Source: Fusarium oxysporum f. sp. lycopersici 4287
Taxonomy: Eukaryota; Ascomycota; Sordariomycetes; Hypocreales; Nectriaceae
NCBI RefSeq assembly: GCF_000149955.1
Contig: NC_030989.1
Coordinates: forward strand, 2,985,839-3,049,838
Length of the DNA stretch: 64,000 nucleotides
Direction of reading: 5' to 3'
Shown piece after piece: positions 45,717 through 56,450 of this stretch; within the stretch, counting starts at the first letter, position 1; every line of letters begins with the position of its first letter. The notes beneath the pieces were generated by a model. It saw only the letters and a program-made list of their open reading frames with translations, was not told the origin of the DNA and did no database searches. The position numbers and the translations under genes were made by a program.

Positions 45717-47200
45717 CTAGAAAGAGTGGTCAACAAACCGAATAACCTTTCGGCCTGTCTCACTCAGCTCAAACCCAAGAACATTATTTACAAAAGTGAT
45801 CTTGAATTTGTGCTCGTTCGAAACACTGACATCTAAATATGCCTTCAGAAGGTCCAAAAGGGTTTGCAAGTGCACAGTATCCCCCGAGCTCTGGCCGCTC
45901 AGCAGACGAATCTCCAACGAAATTTCTTGTGACGGTTGCATCTTCTCTAGTATCACCTGCCACAAGAGAACTCCCGACTGAGGATCAGATAAGATCTTGT
46001 TCAGTTTGTCGAACTGAAAGTCGCATCCATCCCACATAAAGCTGAAGCGATGGTCGCGGCCCCGTAGGCGGAGAACTCGGTAATGACGCAGATCATGTTT
46101 GGCAATGCGACCAACGGCCTTGTGTGGTAGGGAATGAAGGGATCCTATGTCTCCAGTTATGTAACGTATGACAGGATGGCGCAGACGTGTCAGTACCGTT
46201 TGTGCAATGACACCTGTTTCTCCGTCTGGCAGTGGCTCGGCGATGCAGCCGCTTTCACCCGCAGTGCAAGAAAGCGGGAAAACTTCGATAACTGTCATTC
46301 TTGTATCGATTATAAAGTCGTTGCAGTTGGTTTCAGGATCTAAATCCACAAGAAACGGGCTACTTGCTCCATACGGCCCAGCCTCAGCACCTCCGATTAT
46401 GGAGTATATGATTACCGGACCAAGCACTTCATAGATTTGCGCTCTTTGTATAATGGAAAGCCCTTCGGACGTGTAGATCACTTTTCCGATCTTGATCCGC
46501 TTCTTCATGTCTGACATGGTTGATATCTGGTGGACAATTGATATGATCTGACTGCTGTCGCCGGCGAGGACGTTGACGTTGAAGTCTTGCAGTATCTGTA
46601 CCACAGTGGGAGGTGGGCATTGATGCCCAGCAGCTAGCACAGTAGCTCCAGCATTTTCTAGAATCTCCAGTGTTAGATCAAGTGATCTAGGAGGATGTAA
46701 GCGGTGATGTTTCTTTGATGGCAACGCTTCTGCATACCTGTACAAGCTGCCGCCATGATGGGTCGACAGGACCCAGTCCCCACGTTCAATGATGCCAATC
46801 TTCTTAAGGAACTCGCCAAAGTGGGCCCTATGCCGACGATTCTCAAACGCATCTGTCGCGAAGAACAAAGGCTTCGATACACCGCCACCTCCGCCCGTAA
46901 CGCTGGTGTAGACATTATGGCGATAGGTGTTCCTTGGGTCGGTGTCGTTAATAAGCCGCTCAATCACGGTATACCTGATTCCGTCAGACAATATCCCAAA
47001 GAGGCCCAAGACACATACAAATCATTCTTCAGTAGCAGTGGCCATGCTTTTAGATCAAACTGTTCGAACTTCTGTGCTGCTTCCTCCCTCGCATCCTAAA
47101 TGGCATCTTCATCTGGTGGATACTGAGCTGAGCAATAGAATGGGTGCATTTGTGCAACAGCAAGCACGTCTACCAACGAGTATGCCGGGCTGGGAGACAT
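45717..47200 (-). pseudogene. PaaK-like adenylate-forming enzyme with in-frame stop
   Basis: Resembles phenylacetate-CoA-ligase/coenzyme F390 synthetase-type adenylating enzymes, which activate carboxylic acids as AMP esters. Motifs: YTSVTGGGGGVSKPLFF (ATP loop), IYTSEGLS, YSIIGGAEAGPYG and YITGDIGS. Introns GTATGT...ATCAG near 47.0 kb (joins KND to LYTVIERLIND) and GTATGC...CCTAG near 46.7 kb fit well. ATG 47200 gives SPSPAYSLVDVLAVAQMHPFY, a plausible family start. Codon 35 is TAG (47096-47098), and the coding pattern continues in the same frame after it; a 28-base GT-AG stretch covering it would break the frame. So a nonsense mutation is the simplest reading. It could have provided acyl adenylate for the nearby ATP-grasp-like ligase, which is speculation. 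Confidence 0.72.
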
Positions 47201-47904
47201 CCTGAATTTCAGCAGTGAGCATCGACTGTTTGGATCATGGTAGCCTCCGTAGTCGCTTCTCAACGGCAATATTAAATTGTTGAAGCGTGGAAAGCATTCC
47301 AGTGACTTTTGATGTAGCATGCAGTGGTCAACAAGTTTGAAAGCGTGATTTATGATAGCACCGGTTAAAGTTGCCTCAAAACTCCGCGTGTCATTGACAT
47401 GGCTTGAACTGTCAAATGTCTCGGGAGAGCCCCTGCCCGAGACACGGCTGAGTCCGCATATCCGTCATGTTCTGCTCTGACATTGAGGCCTACGTGAGTG
47501 CCCAACGGCCCCCGAGAACCACTGGGCTAATGCATGTCTTGTGTTACCATCAGCAAAAGAACCGATGTAAAAGCAGTAGTTCTTGCGGGGCACTGGTCGA
47601 AATTTCCCGAGAGGCTGAATACGTAAAAGGTCATTTGCACATCAACAGACTCTTCTATTTAGCTATCCGTGTCAATGGGCAACCTGTCTAATACAAGCCT
47701 CAAGGTCTAGCTGGCACTGATGTTTACTCTACATGTGAACTTGTTCTTAGCTTACAGAGATCCTTCGAATGACCTGCATGATGCGGAGGCATTCTCTACA
47801 AATAGGCATACAGCGATCAATGTAGCCGAGAACGACCTTATTTAAGAACAAATATTTGTTTTTTGTCCTATTTGAAAGATTGGTCCGTGATTCCCCTCCC
47901 CTTA
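47201..47904. other. Intergenic
   Basis: About 0.7 kb holding the promoter of the PaaK-like gene and the 3' end of the TauD-like gene. No gene seen. Confidence 0.45.
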
Positions 47905-48822
47905 CTAGCTGTCATGATTGGAGATATTGAATGGTCGTGCATCCCATCTCACCCTCCGAAGGTGGCGCTCGGGATCGTTGATTTCATTCCGCGCATGCAT
48001 CCATCGGCGGTTATCCATCAAGAGAATTGACCCCTTTGGCAGGTCGGACGACCTCAGATTCATCGCTGAGTGGGCCTGCACTTCACGTCGCACCAATACT
48101 GCTGTCAGCTCTTCCAATGCTTGCTCTGCCCGAGTGGTCAGTGGCGTAACAATGTCCCCTCTGTAGCGAATAATATTCGAGTGGGGATCTGGGGCGAGAA
48201 TGCTGCCAGTAATAAATGATTTCTCGGGGTCTATGATGAACTCGGGTGGAATTTTCATCCGGAACTCGGGTGCCATCAAGGCTTTTCGTGTTTCCGATGA
48301 TAGGAACTTAATGAGGCTAGCTACGTTCATCGCAGACAGTGTGCCACCTCCATACCGATCATGTTGTAGGACCTGGAGCGCGAAGTATCTCGGCAGTGGA
48401 TCCTCATAGCTACAGTCGGTGTGCCATGAGAACTCACTCATAGTTTCAGACCGAGCATGATGAGCTCCTGTATGAGCGGCTGGTTTAGGCCGCACATCCC
48501 AAAACCAGCCTCTTGTCGCACTGTGAGCAATTGGCAAGCGATGACCCTGTTGTTTGTGCATACTCAGGATAAGATCCCGAAGGTAGTCACAAGAGTCATC
48601 GGGAAAGCCCAGACGGATCTTGAGCAGACCGGAAGTCTGAAGCTCTGCTACAACTTCGTAAACATGTCCAGGATCACGAGCCCAAGAAATATGCGGTGCA
48701 TCGAGAACCCGAAGACTGTGCTGTAGGGTGCCATGGGAACGAACGAAATGACGATGATATGTCAGCCCAAGGGTGCCGAATCTTGTAAGACGCGAAAGTC
48801 CATGCATCGTAGCAAAAGACAT
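47905..48822 (-). CDS. TauD/TfdA-family 2-oxoglutarate dioxygenase
   Basis: Single exon, 305 residues from ATG 48822. Iron ligands HxD in FSWHTDCSYED and the distal His in DNRRWMHARNEIND, followed by LRRVRW with the 2-oxoglutarate-binding Arg, define the TauD/clavaminate-synthase-like group. Enzymes of this group hydroxylate, desaturate or cyclise small acids. The short N-terminus contains several basic residues (LSRLTRFGTLGLTYHRHFVR), possibly a mitochondrial signal. The gene looks intact, unlike both neighbours, and shares a short divergent promoter with the ATP-grasp-like gene. Confidence 0.88.
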   Translation of the reverse strand: MSFATMHGLSRLTRFGTLGLTYHRHFVRSHGTLQHSLRVLDAPHISWARDPGHVYEVVAELQTSGLLKIRLGFPDDSCDYLRDLILSMHKQQGHRLPIAHSATRGWFWDVRPKPAAHTGAHHARSETMSEFSWHTDCSYEDPLPRYFALQVLQHDRYGGGTLSAMNVASLIKFLSSETRKALMAPEFRMKIPPEFIIDPEKSFITGSILAPDPHSNIIRYRGDIVTPLTTRAEQALEELTAVLVRREVQAHSAMNLRSSDLPKGSILLMDNRRWMHARNEINDPERHLRRVRWDARPFNISNHDS

Positions 48823-49177
48823 AGCAGGATGGGTGATGGAAGAAGATCTCGAGATAACAGAGCCGTTGGAGGAAATTGAGTTTATTATCGACGTTAATCG
48901 AAGTACGTACCAGAATGACCTCTCTGTAACTCTAACTGGGCCTTGCTATTCTATGGGTCGCCCCAATTTCGACATCACTGCCGTCCTCGTTGTGGCTTTC
49001 TTGTCTCAGAGCACAGTTACGTCTATGGTGATCTTTATGGTGGCATTGGCAGGCTGAAAATGAAAGCCAAGTCTGTCTGTCCACAAGAGGTCCTCCCCTT
49101 CAGCATAAATAAGCCCAGGTAGTGGCTTCCAACTTCTCGATGAGCTAGACTCACATCAAGAAATCTATTTGTGTACT
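48823..49177. promoter_or_regulatory. Divergent promoter of TauD-like and ATP-grasp-like genes
   Basis: 355 bp between two divergent starts, with a TATA-like CATAAATAAG about 70 bp before the rightward ATG. The compact arrangement suggests co-regulation. Confidence 0.5.
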
Positions 49178-50788
49178 ATGCAAACTGAGCAGCTCACACA
49201 AGTTCACCTCGGGGATGATCATGGAGAGACCCGGCCTATTTCGCAACAGAACTTCGATGTGGCATCCTTCTCTAGTGAGGAAGCTCGGTTCCAGGAAAAG
49301 CTCCTCAACCTCTATGCCCTGCAAATCTCTGGCCCAAGGCTTCGTACACGACAGGATGTCCGCGACCTGTACTAGTGGGTCAATATCATCAGCAGCAGCT
49401 GAAGGATCTTCATGAAGCCTTGACAGCGGCAATCACGGATGTTGTGCAACGCTGGTGGAGCGACAAAGATGCACGGTTCCCAGAACGCATGCCGCTCGAG
49501 GACAAAGAGGAGGAGCTCCTGCAAGTAAGTCAATCCATCGCCGTTTGAGACATGAAGGAGAGAAGGCGGCGCTAGCTGACACGTCATATAGTGGATCGAA
49601 GGCCAGGTCATGATCGGAAACCTACCGCAGTTCTCGCGGTGTCGGGGATCATGGCGTCCAGACTTTCTCGTGGAGGACAACGGCGAGCGCGAAGAGAACT
49701 ACTGCATTACGGAGATCAATGCGCGTTTCTCCTTCAACGGATTATGCACGAGGCTTATGGCCAAGCGGCAACCAACGAGAGCCTAGAGAGCGCGGAGACG
49801 GTGCTTATGTCCGCAACTGACCCGGACACTGTAAGACAATGATCATGCACCTTTCGTTTATTTGTTTTGACATCAGCAGATACTAGAAGGACTATTCAAC
49901 TTATTCGATCCCGAATATCCACTCCATCTTTTAAAAGGTACCGAAAAGGGCATCGACATACACATGTTCATCAATGCCGTCTGGCGTCGGTTCGGCGTAA
50001 AGCCACGGCTCATCGCACCCGCTGATCTCAGGCTATTCCCAGATGCACGTAGCAAAAGCGGGTTCCGGCTGTGCTCCGTCATACACGATCGCGATGGCCA
50101 AGTCCTCCATACTTGGAGATTTGTAGCTCCGTACGGTGAGATCTGCGAAGAGATATATCAGGTTGGGCTTGAGTTACATCAACGGGAACTCCTTGCTCTA
50201 GAGCCGGAAATGTTACGTCAGATCAGCCTGCGGTGTTTCAATGATATGCGAACTATACTTCTCGTACATGACAAGCGGATGTTGGGCATTGTGAGAAAGG
50301 AGATTCCGCAGCTAGTGGCGCGAGGAGTAGTCACCGCAGTTCAAGCTGAAGCCTTACGTCTCGGCATCGCGGAGACACTAATTCCTGGTTCGAAGGAGTT
50401 GAAAGATCTGCTGCAAGTATCCCTTACTTCTCCCGGCTTGAGACACGGCTACATCCTGAAGCCAATCCGCAGTGGCAAAGGTAATGGCATCATTTTCGGA
50501 GACGATGTCACGGCACCCGAATGGACATCTCTTCTTCAAGCTCTCACATCGCCCGGTGAGATTTCAGCGGAGCTGTGCGTGGTACAGAGGCGTATCACCC
50601 CGCGTAAGTATGATCTTGTGCTGCGTGCTTCAGAAGGAATGGTTCGATATCCTCTGGTCGGCACGTATCACGTTACGAACGGGGAGTTGCTCGGTCTTGG
50701 TACCTGGCGAGCGAGCGGAGGCCGAATTGTTGCTGTAGCCTCTGGAGGATCTTGGATTTGTTCAGTCATGAAAGGTGTGAGAGATTGA
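49178..50788 (+). pseudogene. ATP-grasp-like protein with two single-base deletions
   Basis: Exons 49178-49524, 49592-49830 and 49880-50788 (introns 67 and 49 bp). The C-terminal part has GYILKPIRSGKGNGI, an ATP-grasp-like glycine loop, then ELCVVQRRI and VRYPLVGTYHVTNGELLG; ATP-grasp ligases make amide or ester bonds through acyl phosphates. Assignment to the family is from pattern only. Frame is lost twice: near 49368-49375 (between RTRQDVRDL and QYHQQQLKDLHEAL) and near 49741-49744 (between INARFSFNG and MHEAYGQAATN). In each case one missing base explains it, and exons sum to a multiple of three (499 codons) only with both restored. ATG 49178 is the first in frame. Probably a pseudogene. 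Confidence 0.68.
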
Positions 50789-50874
50789 AATGCAAGTATT
50801 CTTTGCTTTCCATTGAATATTGCTTACCATGCCTTGAAGAACCTGTCTCATGTCTGATCAAAATGAACTTTCGG

Positions 50875-51710
50875 CTACCTCGTCCACGACTCAAAGTGCA
50901 TAGGAACAATGATATAAGCATGCAGAATTTCCATCATTCTTACAGCATCTTCACCTCCCATCGTGATCTGTACGAAACCAGTCGTGCTCTTTAGACTTGG
51001 TAGCATTGCCTGGCCAAGGTTCGTGAGTGCAACCACGACGTGGTATTTCTCGTAGTTTCCTGAACTCGTTCTCAATGAACACAGTATCCCCAGTGAAGTA
51101 AACCACATTTTGACGTCCATCTGGGCTGGTACCGAAAGACTTTTTGTGCAAGAGAAAGCCAAGTGACTTGTCCACCAGGGACATGGACACAAGGAACACC
51201 AGTAATGCTCCATTCGTCACCCCCAAGTTGGAACTTCAAGTTTTGCTACGGCTCGATAGCGCATGTGCCAGGATGGTTAGATAAGTTCTTTGCACCGTCA
51301 GGCGTAGTAATGACTCGCCGGCCAATGAGAAGTTGACGGCCTGTCTCATCCAAATTGTCAATGTGATCTTCGTGACTGAGTAAGACGCATTCGATGATGG
51401 GGAGTTGCTTGATTGATATGGCAGGACCTTCTTGTAGCGTAAGAAAGAATTTGCCCGGCTTTAACCCAGCCACGTGTGACCGGTGATGGCTCTGAGGAGC
51501 TTCGTCGAATATGGGATCAGTGATGAACTTGGCACCATCGATATCAACAATCGCAGCTGCGGTGGTAACGTGGGTGATGGTGATTATGCTCTTGGAATTC
51601 TCAGGAATCGCCGTTTTGCTAGTATTCTGTACTGTGGTAGAAAGATTGCCAGTTGGAGATATTGCGACCGGCTTGGTTCGTGGTTTGACGAGGCTAATTC
51701 TAGCTCGCAA
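50875..51710 (-). pseudogene. Metallo-beta-lactamase-fold hydrolase, degraded
   Basis: Remnant of an MBL-fold hydrolase related to UlaG-like proteins. The metal motif LLSHEDHIDNLD lies near 51.35 kb and FTGDTVF near 51.08 kb. At least three lesions: in-frame TAG at 51246-51248 after CAIEP, while EWSITGVPCVHVPGG continues in the same frame; an extra base in ACTTGG (51158-51165); and another near 51055-51064 before YEKYHVVVALTNLG. No ATG start is found upstream in frame, so the 5' end is also lost or hidden. Three independent changes make assembly error an unlikely sole cause. No function is expected. Confidence 0.8.
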
Positions 51711-52170
51711 CTTGCTTCAGATATACAACGGGCAAGGCCCGATGCCGTTATCTATTTATCAGCTAGCTGATAAACTGAACCCCGTGAAGTAAGGTTTCCT
51801 AGACTATGATACTGTATTTATTAGTAATGTCGGACATGTTGGTAATTTTTCCGTCTTAAGTTGTGTGTAGCTCGGTGACCTCTCTTAAAATCGTGGATCT
51901 GGGCTTTACTCACAGCTTGAGCTTAAAACTTCGGGGTGATTGAATTAATATTTTTCCTGTAAGAAAAGCCCATGACACGTTCCAATGGATAGAGAAAGCT
52001 TCGAATACTGTAGTTCGTGTATTAAATGAAAAATTACTAGCAACTAAATCAGACCATTTGAGTTTAGTAGTGCGTGCGATATCATCTTCACCGCAGACAG
52101 GACCACCACTCTCACTAGCAGAATTCCTCTTATGTAACAAACGCGAAGGCCTTCAAGACGGAATTACTGA
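51711..52170. other. Intergenic
   Basis: About 0.46 kb between the MBL-fold remnant and the methyltransferase. May include the lost 5' part of the remnant; no intact coding seen. Confidence 0.4.
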
Positions 52171-53749
52171 TTACTCTTCAGGCTTACGGCCCCATACAAC
52201 TCGCTGCTTGTAGTAAGGATGATGCTTGCCCGAGTGAATCTCCCTCCGAGCATGCGCAAGGAACACATGGATTTCCGACTCCGTCCAACCGATCGTATTT
52301 GCAACAAAAAGCACGAAACCTTCGGGATCGGCAAGGAACGCAAGCTTGCCGAACTGGCCGAGCTCCTTCAGCTCTAGATCTTTGGGCCAGCCGCCAATTG
52401 GAGTCTGCAGTCGAATGTTATCAGTCATCGTCCACCTCTGCAAATATAGTTTATTTACCTTGTACTCGAATTGCTGGATATCAACAAAGCCAGCAGCTTC
52501 CATGGCTTTCCGCTGTAGCTCTTCTTCATATACAGTGAAGCTCACACCTAGCTTCTTAGCCCCTTCAATAAACAGCTTACCCCACTGACCCAGTGCAGAG
52601 CTCTCCTTCACGGTGTCATCGTCACTGGTGATAATACCCGAAGGTTCAAAACTCTCGACCCAACCACCTGGCTTGCAGGTCTTATAGGCCTCGCGGAAGA
52701 ATTTATACCAGTCGGGGATACTGCCGATGAGCCAGCGGATGTGAATGTAGTCGGCTGAGTTGGGCGCAAACGTCCACTCTTGGGTACAGTCTTCGATCTC
52801 ACTTAAAAAATGTCAATATGCGACTTTGTACATGGCTCAGAAGACTCACAATTGCAGGTTCGGTGGGACCCAAGAGGGCTGAATTGGCGATACATCGGTG
52901 CCAATAACTTCCACGTTGGGATATTCATCGGCGAAATCTCTGCCTGGGGTCAGTGTGCGTCTTCAAGATTACATTCTGGAGACCTACAGAGCCCAGATAC
53001 CTACATAGCATGTCAGCTAGCACATAGAATAATCAAAATAAGTTTCACGTACCAGTGCCTGTTCCAATATCAAGCGCTTTCTTTTTGAAATGTTAGCTTT
53101 CAATCATGTCTGAGAGGTTTTCCATTCATCGCTCACTGTAATTTTCTCAGTATCAAGAGGCGCGAGGTGCGTCTTTCCTCCAATACCCAGCGTCAGACAG
53201 TGGTGGCTATTAGAAATCAGTTGCCGTTCTGAACATAAATTGCGGTTCAGCCTACTTGATATCGAGCAGTTCACTTTGTCTTTCATCGTTTGCAGCCCTA
53301 TTCGAGTGAGCCTCGGTACACGACGAATACATACTGGAATATCTCACCAGTACTGTGAACTGCCAATTTCCCGATGATATGTCCTCCCATGAAGCTTGCG
53401 GTATTCAAAAATACTAGAAGTCACTGAATCTGTCGAGGACGCGAGACTTTCTTCGCTCAGCGAATGAGCATCATCGTCTTGGTTCACATTCTCCTCCTAG
53501 AATCAAGTCAGCATAAATATGCATATAAGTGGCCAACATGAAACCTGTAAGCATGTTGGTCCGTCGGGCTTATCTCACCTCGGCAAGCTGCTGCCAATGT
53601 GTAGGTTCCAGAATGCCGGTATCTCCAACATTCACCTGTGCATGTTGAGGGGGGCTGTTTGAGGGGCTCTTTGAGGGACTTTTCGCAGTATTCTTGGCAG
53701 GACTTTTCTCGCTCTTCGGGCTTGTTGCAGCCGCCGGCGGTGTCGACAT
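52171..53749 (-). CDS. SAM-dependent methyltransferase, LaeA/UMTA type
   Basis: Multi-exon gene (seven or so exons) starting at ATG 53749 with a low-complexity N-terminus rich in KSP/SPS units. Exons 53749-53579 and 53496-53348 are clear, followed by short exons carrying [38 protein letters not shown] (SAM-binding motif I), [44 protein letters not shown], and the C-terminal block ending VVWGRKPEE. This order is typical of TAM-like/UMTA methyltransferases related to LaeA. I can follow it end to end without a lesion, though splice sites in the middle are approximate. Role may be a tailoring methylation or a regulatory one; not decidable. Confidence 0.85.
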
Positions 53750-54447
53750 TTTCAGTCCTTATATCTTGTCGCAGAGACCTTGTTCGTTGGGTCCCTTTAG
53801 CTTTCGGGAGCTTATATAGCGCAGGGTCTATGTGGGAAAAAGAGAAAACCGAAAAACAATCTGGGAATTTTCGGTCGGGGGAAATAATGATAAGATAAAT
53901 TGTCCTACTCCATATTTGGGGGGGTTCGGCGAATTATAGTAACGAGTCTTGGGGATAGACGAACGAATGAGATGCTTGGCCGAGGCTTATTAGTTGATCA
54001 GCATGGGGAGACGTGTCAGTTCCTGCAGGGTTCGAGGTGGGGGGAGCAGGCATCGTTTTGTTTTAATGGTAAAAAATCTGCTAAAGAAACGGTCAAAGCA
54101 TATCATGTTTGAAGTCGCTCTAAACGATAACGGTGCTCAGCTATATCTAGCGCAAGCTCAAGATCCCTAATTCCCATAATCTTATCTCAGCTTGTTTAGA
54201 GGAAGCTTCTCATCGCGACACTCACCTGAGCTATGATAACTAAGTCTACATGGATACTATAACACTAGCCCGATTAGGTATGGCATGAACTCCCTAAAAT
54301 CGATCCTGGGCAACAAGATTCGCCGATACAGCAAAGAGAAGTCAGTGGTGCGTTGATTCATTGATGATGCGATTGTTCGTATCGAGACGACTACCAGTGC
54401 GCTGCGGCGCCAGCAGATAGAACCTCTATCTGAAAAACACCCATGTC
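53750..54447. promoter_or_regulatory. Methyltransferase upstream region
   Basis: About 0.7 kb between the methyltransferase start and the F-box gene's 3' end. No gene supported. Confidence 0.4.
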
Positions 54448-55740
54448 TCATAGCTGACCATCAACGCTTGCTAAAAGTTCCTCCTCCCAATCATCATCGC
54501 GCGCGTCCCATTCAGCAGAAGGTCCCATACCATCATCGCCATGAAACCAGTACCCTTCCCCAAGTCTCGCCTCGCAGGTAATCCCCTTTGTCTGAAGAAA
54601 TCTCATAAACCGACCTCCAGGTACATCTCCAATCGGCTCACCACGTTCCTTCGACCCAACAACAATTCCCTTCAGATAAACGCGCTTCAATGCAGGAAAC
54701 TTTCTCTCCGTCAAAGCTCTTTCGAGCATGTCCATCAACCTCTCGCTACCGAGACCGTCCTGGTCACTTCGGAAGAATCCCTCTGCATCATCGACGGCAC
54801 CGTCTCCATGCTCTATCCCACTCTGTTGCTCTACAGACAGCGTCTCGAGCGTTTCACACGAGGCCTGCAAAATATTCTCCCAATCTTTATGGGCGGAGAC
54901 CTCGGCACTTGTTGACCAGAAATAGCTGACCATTCTTGCTGACAGGTTGCTCTGTGATGGCTGACAGAGATACAAATGTCGTAGTCGTGGCAATCCTAAT
55001 GACGTCGCATCTTTGTGAAATGGTAAGAAGCCGGATAAGGGTCTAGGTATGACAGCCCATCCCCAGAGTCTACCATACGTGGGATCCTCGGGTGGACTGT
55101 AGATATCTTCAGGCAAGCGTGTAAAATCGTCCTCCATAGTTGCTCTTGATTCTATCGGCTTGTCAAGTAGTCCGAGCTCTAGTCGCTCGACGGTTGAGCA
55201 CGACTCCAATATCCATTTGGCGACGTCCGTAGGTATAGAGCCATCGAGCTTTACATAACGGAGCTTCGAAAGTGTAGGAGCAGATGGGCAGAACGATCTA
55301 TGCTCATTCTGGTCGAAATAAGAGGAGTCGCCATATAGCTCAAGAGCCCTGACCTTGGTGAAATACGGTAAAATTTGCCAAAAGTCTATCTTGGAGCGAA
55401 CAACCGTGCAGATAGACTCAACTCGTGAGCACAGTTGTTTCAGCCGGCCGATGTTCTCAAACAACAGATCCTGCAACATCTCAAAGAATTTTTCTGCCTT
55501 GCATTGTCCCGAGTATTCAGTGTCCCAGTAGTAAAATCGTTGTGATGCAGATACCGTGGGCGAGGGCTGTTTCAAGTCGCAAGCCTCGTGGAATGTATGA
55601 TGATGAAACTCGACATTGGTCCATAATAGCGGTTCAGCAAGTCTATTAAGCCTTTTACAAGTTTGGGACAGCTGAGTAAGTTCGTGCGCTGTGGCATTGG
55701 TGATGATAATGCTGACAATCTCATCAGGTAGGGAATCCAT
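54448..55740 (-). CDS. F-box protein
   Basis: Intronless, 430 residues from ATG 55740. The N-terminal F-box (DSLPDEIVSIIITNATAHE, then LTQLSQTCKRLNRLAEPLLW) should bind Skp1 in an SCF ubiquitin ligase; the remainder looks like degenerate leucine-rich repeats (LRYVKLDGSI, LRHLYLC, LKRVYLKGI). In-frame ATG 55851 would add 37 residues, but the F-box at once after ATG 55740 supports the shorter start. Such proteins are numerous and variable in Fusarium; the target is unknown. Confidence 0.82.
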   Translation of the reverse strand: MDSLPDEIVSIIITNATAHELTQLSQTCKRLNRLAEPLLWTNVEFHHHTFHEACDLKQPSPTVSASQRFYYWDTEYSGQCKAEKFFEMLQDLLFENIGRLKQLCSRVESICTVVRSKIDFWQILPYFTKVRALELYGDSSYFDQNEHRSFCPSAPTLSKLRYVKLDGSIPTDVAKWILESCSTVERLELGLLDKPIESRATMEDDFTRLPEDIYSPPEDPTYGRLWGWAVIPRPLSGFLPFHKDATSLGLPRLRHLYLCQPSQSNLSARMVSYFWSTSAEVSAHKDWENILQASCETLETLSVEQQSGIEHGDGAVDDAEGFFRSDQDGLGSERLMDMLERALTERKFPALKRVYLKGIVVGSKERGEPIGDVPGGRFMRFLQTKGITCEARLGEGYWFHGDDGMGPSAEWDARDDDWEEELLASVDGQL

Positions 55741-56450
55741 CGTTGAAATGGTGTCGTGGGTCGGGCGGCGAGCAATGGCGAAAGATTTAAGAAAGCCAGA
55801 TGAAGGGAAAATAAGAGCAAAGTCTGGGTACTTATTGGCGGTTTTCAGCATTGACAATAATGAAACAAGTCAAAGCTCAGGCGGTCAATGACTCAGACCG
55901 GGCGCTGTTGCTGCGCTGCATTAAAGAATTAATTGAAGGACCTAGAGCCCCGCAATCAAGGCTGAAGCTGGGGGGTAATGGAGCATGTGTATGTGATGAT
56001 AAATTGAGGTACCCTAGAGTAGTGATCTGCCACGGTTCCACAGAACAGCGCCTTTGTAAACGTTCCATTGCTTATAAGAAAGGGTAATATTAGCTAAGAA
56101 CATCCAATTCTAATAATTACATTATGAATTCGAACTAGGATTTCTGCTGGCTGGTCATTTGTCGCTCACCAAAGAATCGATCCTGCAATCTGACAGCACC
56201 TTTCGGGATTCCGTCCCTCGATATTTAGATCTACGCAGTAAGCGCTTGGACATGTCATGATCCTTCGGACACATTCAGCAACTCGGAGACATTCTCTGAG
56301 GCCAGTTGAAAAGCCAGACGAGATCTAAAATATGACTTTGCAAAACGCATAAATCCTACGCCACCACTGAAAAATTCTGAGTTTGAGCTGAACCTGGAGC
56401 ATTTGTAACTTCGTCCAGCCCCACCTTGTTAACGTTAGTCCGAATCCAAG
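55741..56450. promoter_or_regulatory. Divergent intergenic region
   Basis: About 0.7 kb between the F-box and NmrA-like starts. No gene or repeat noted. Confidence 0.45.
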
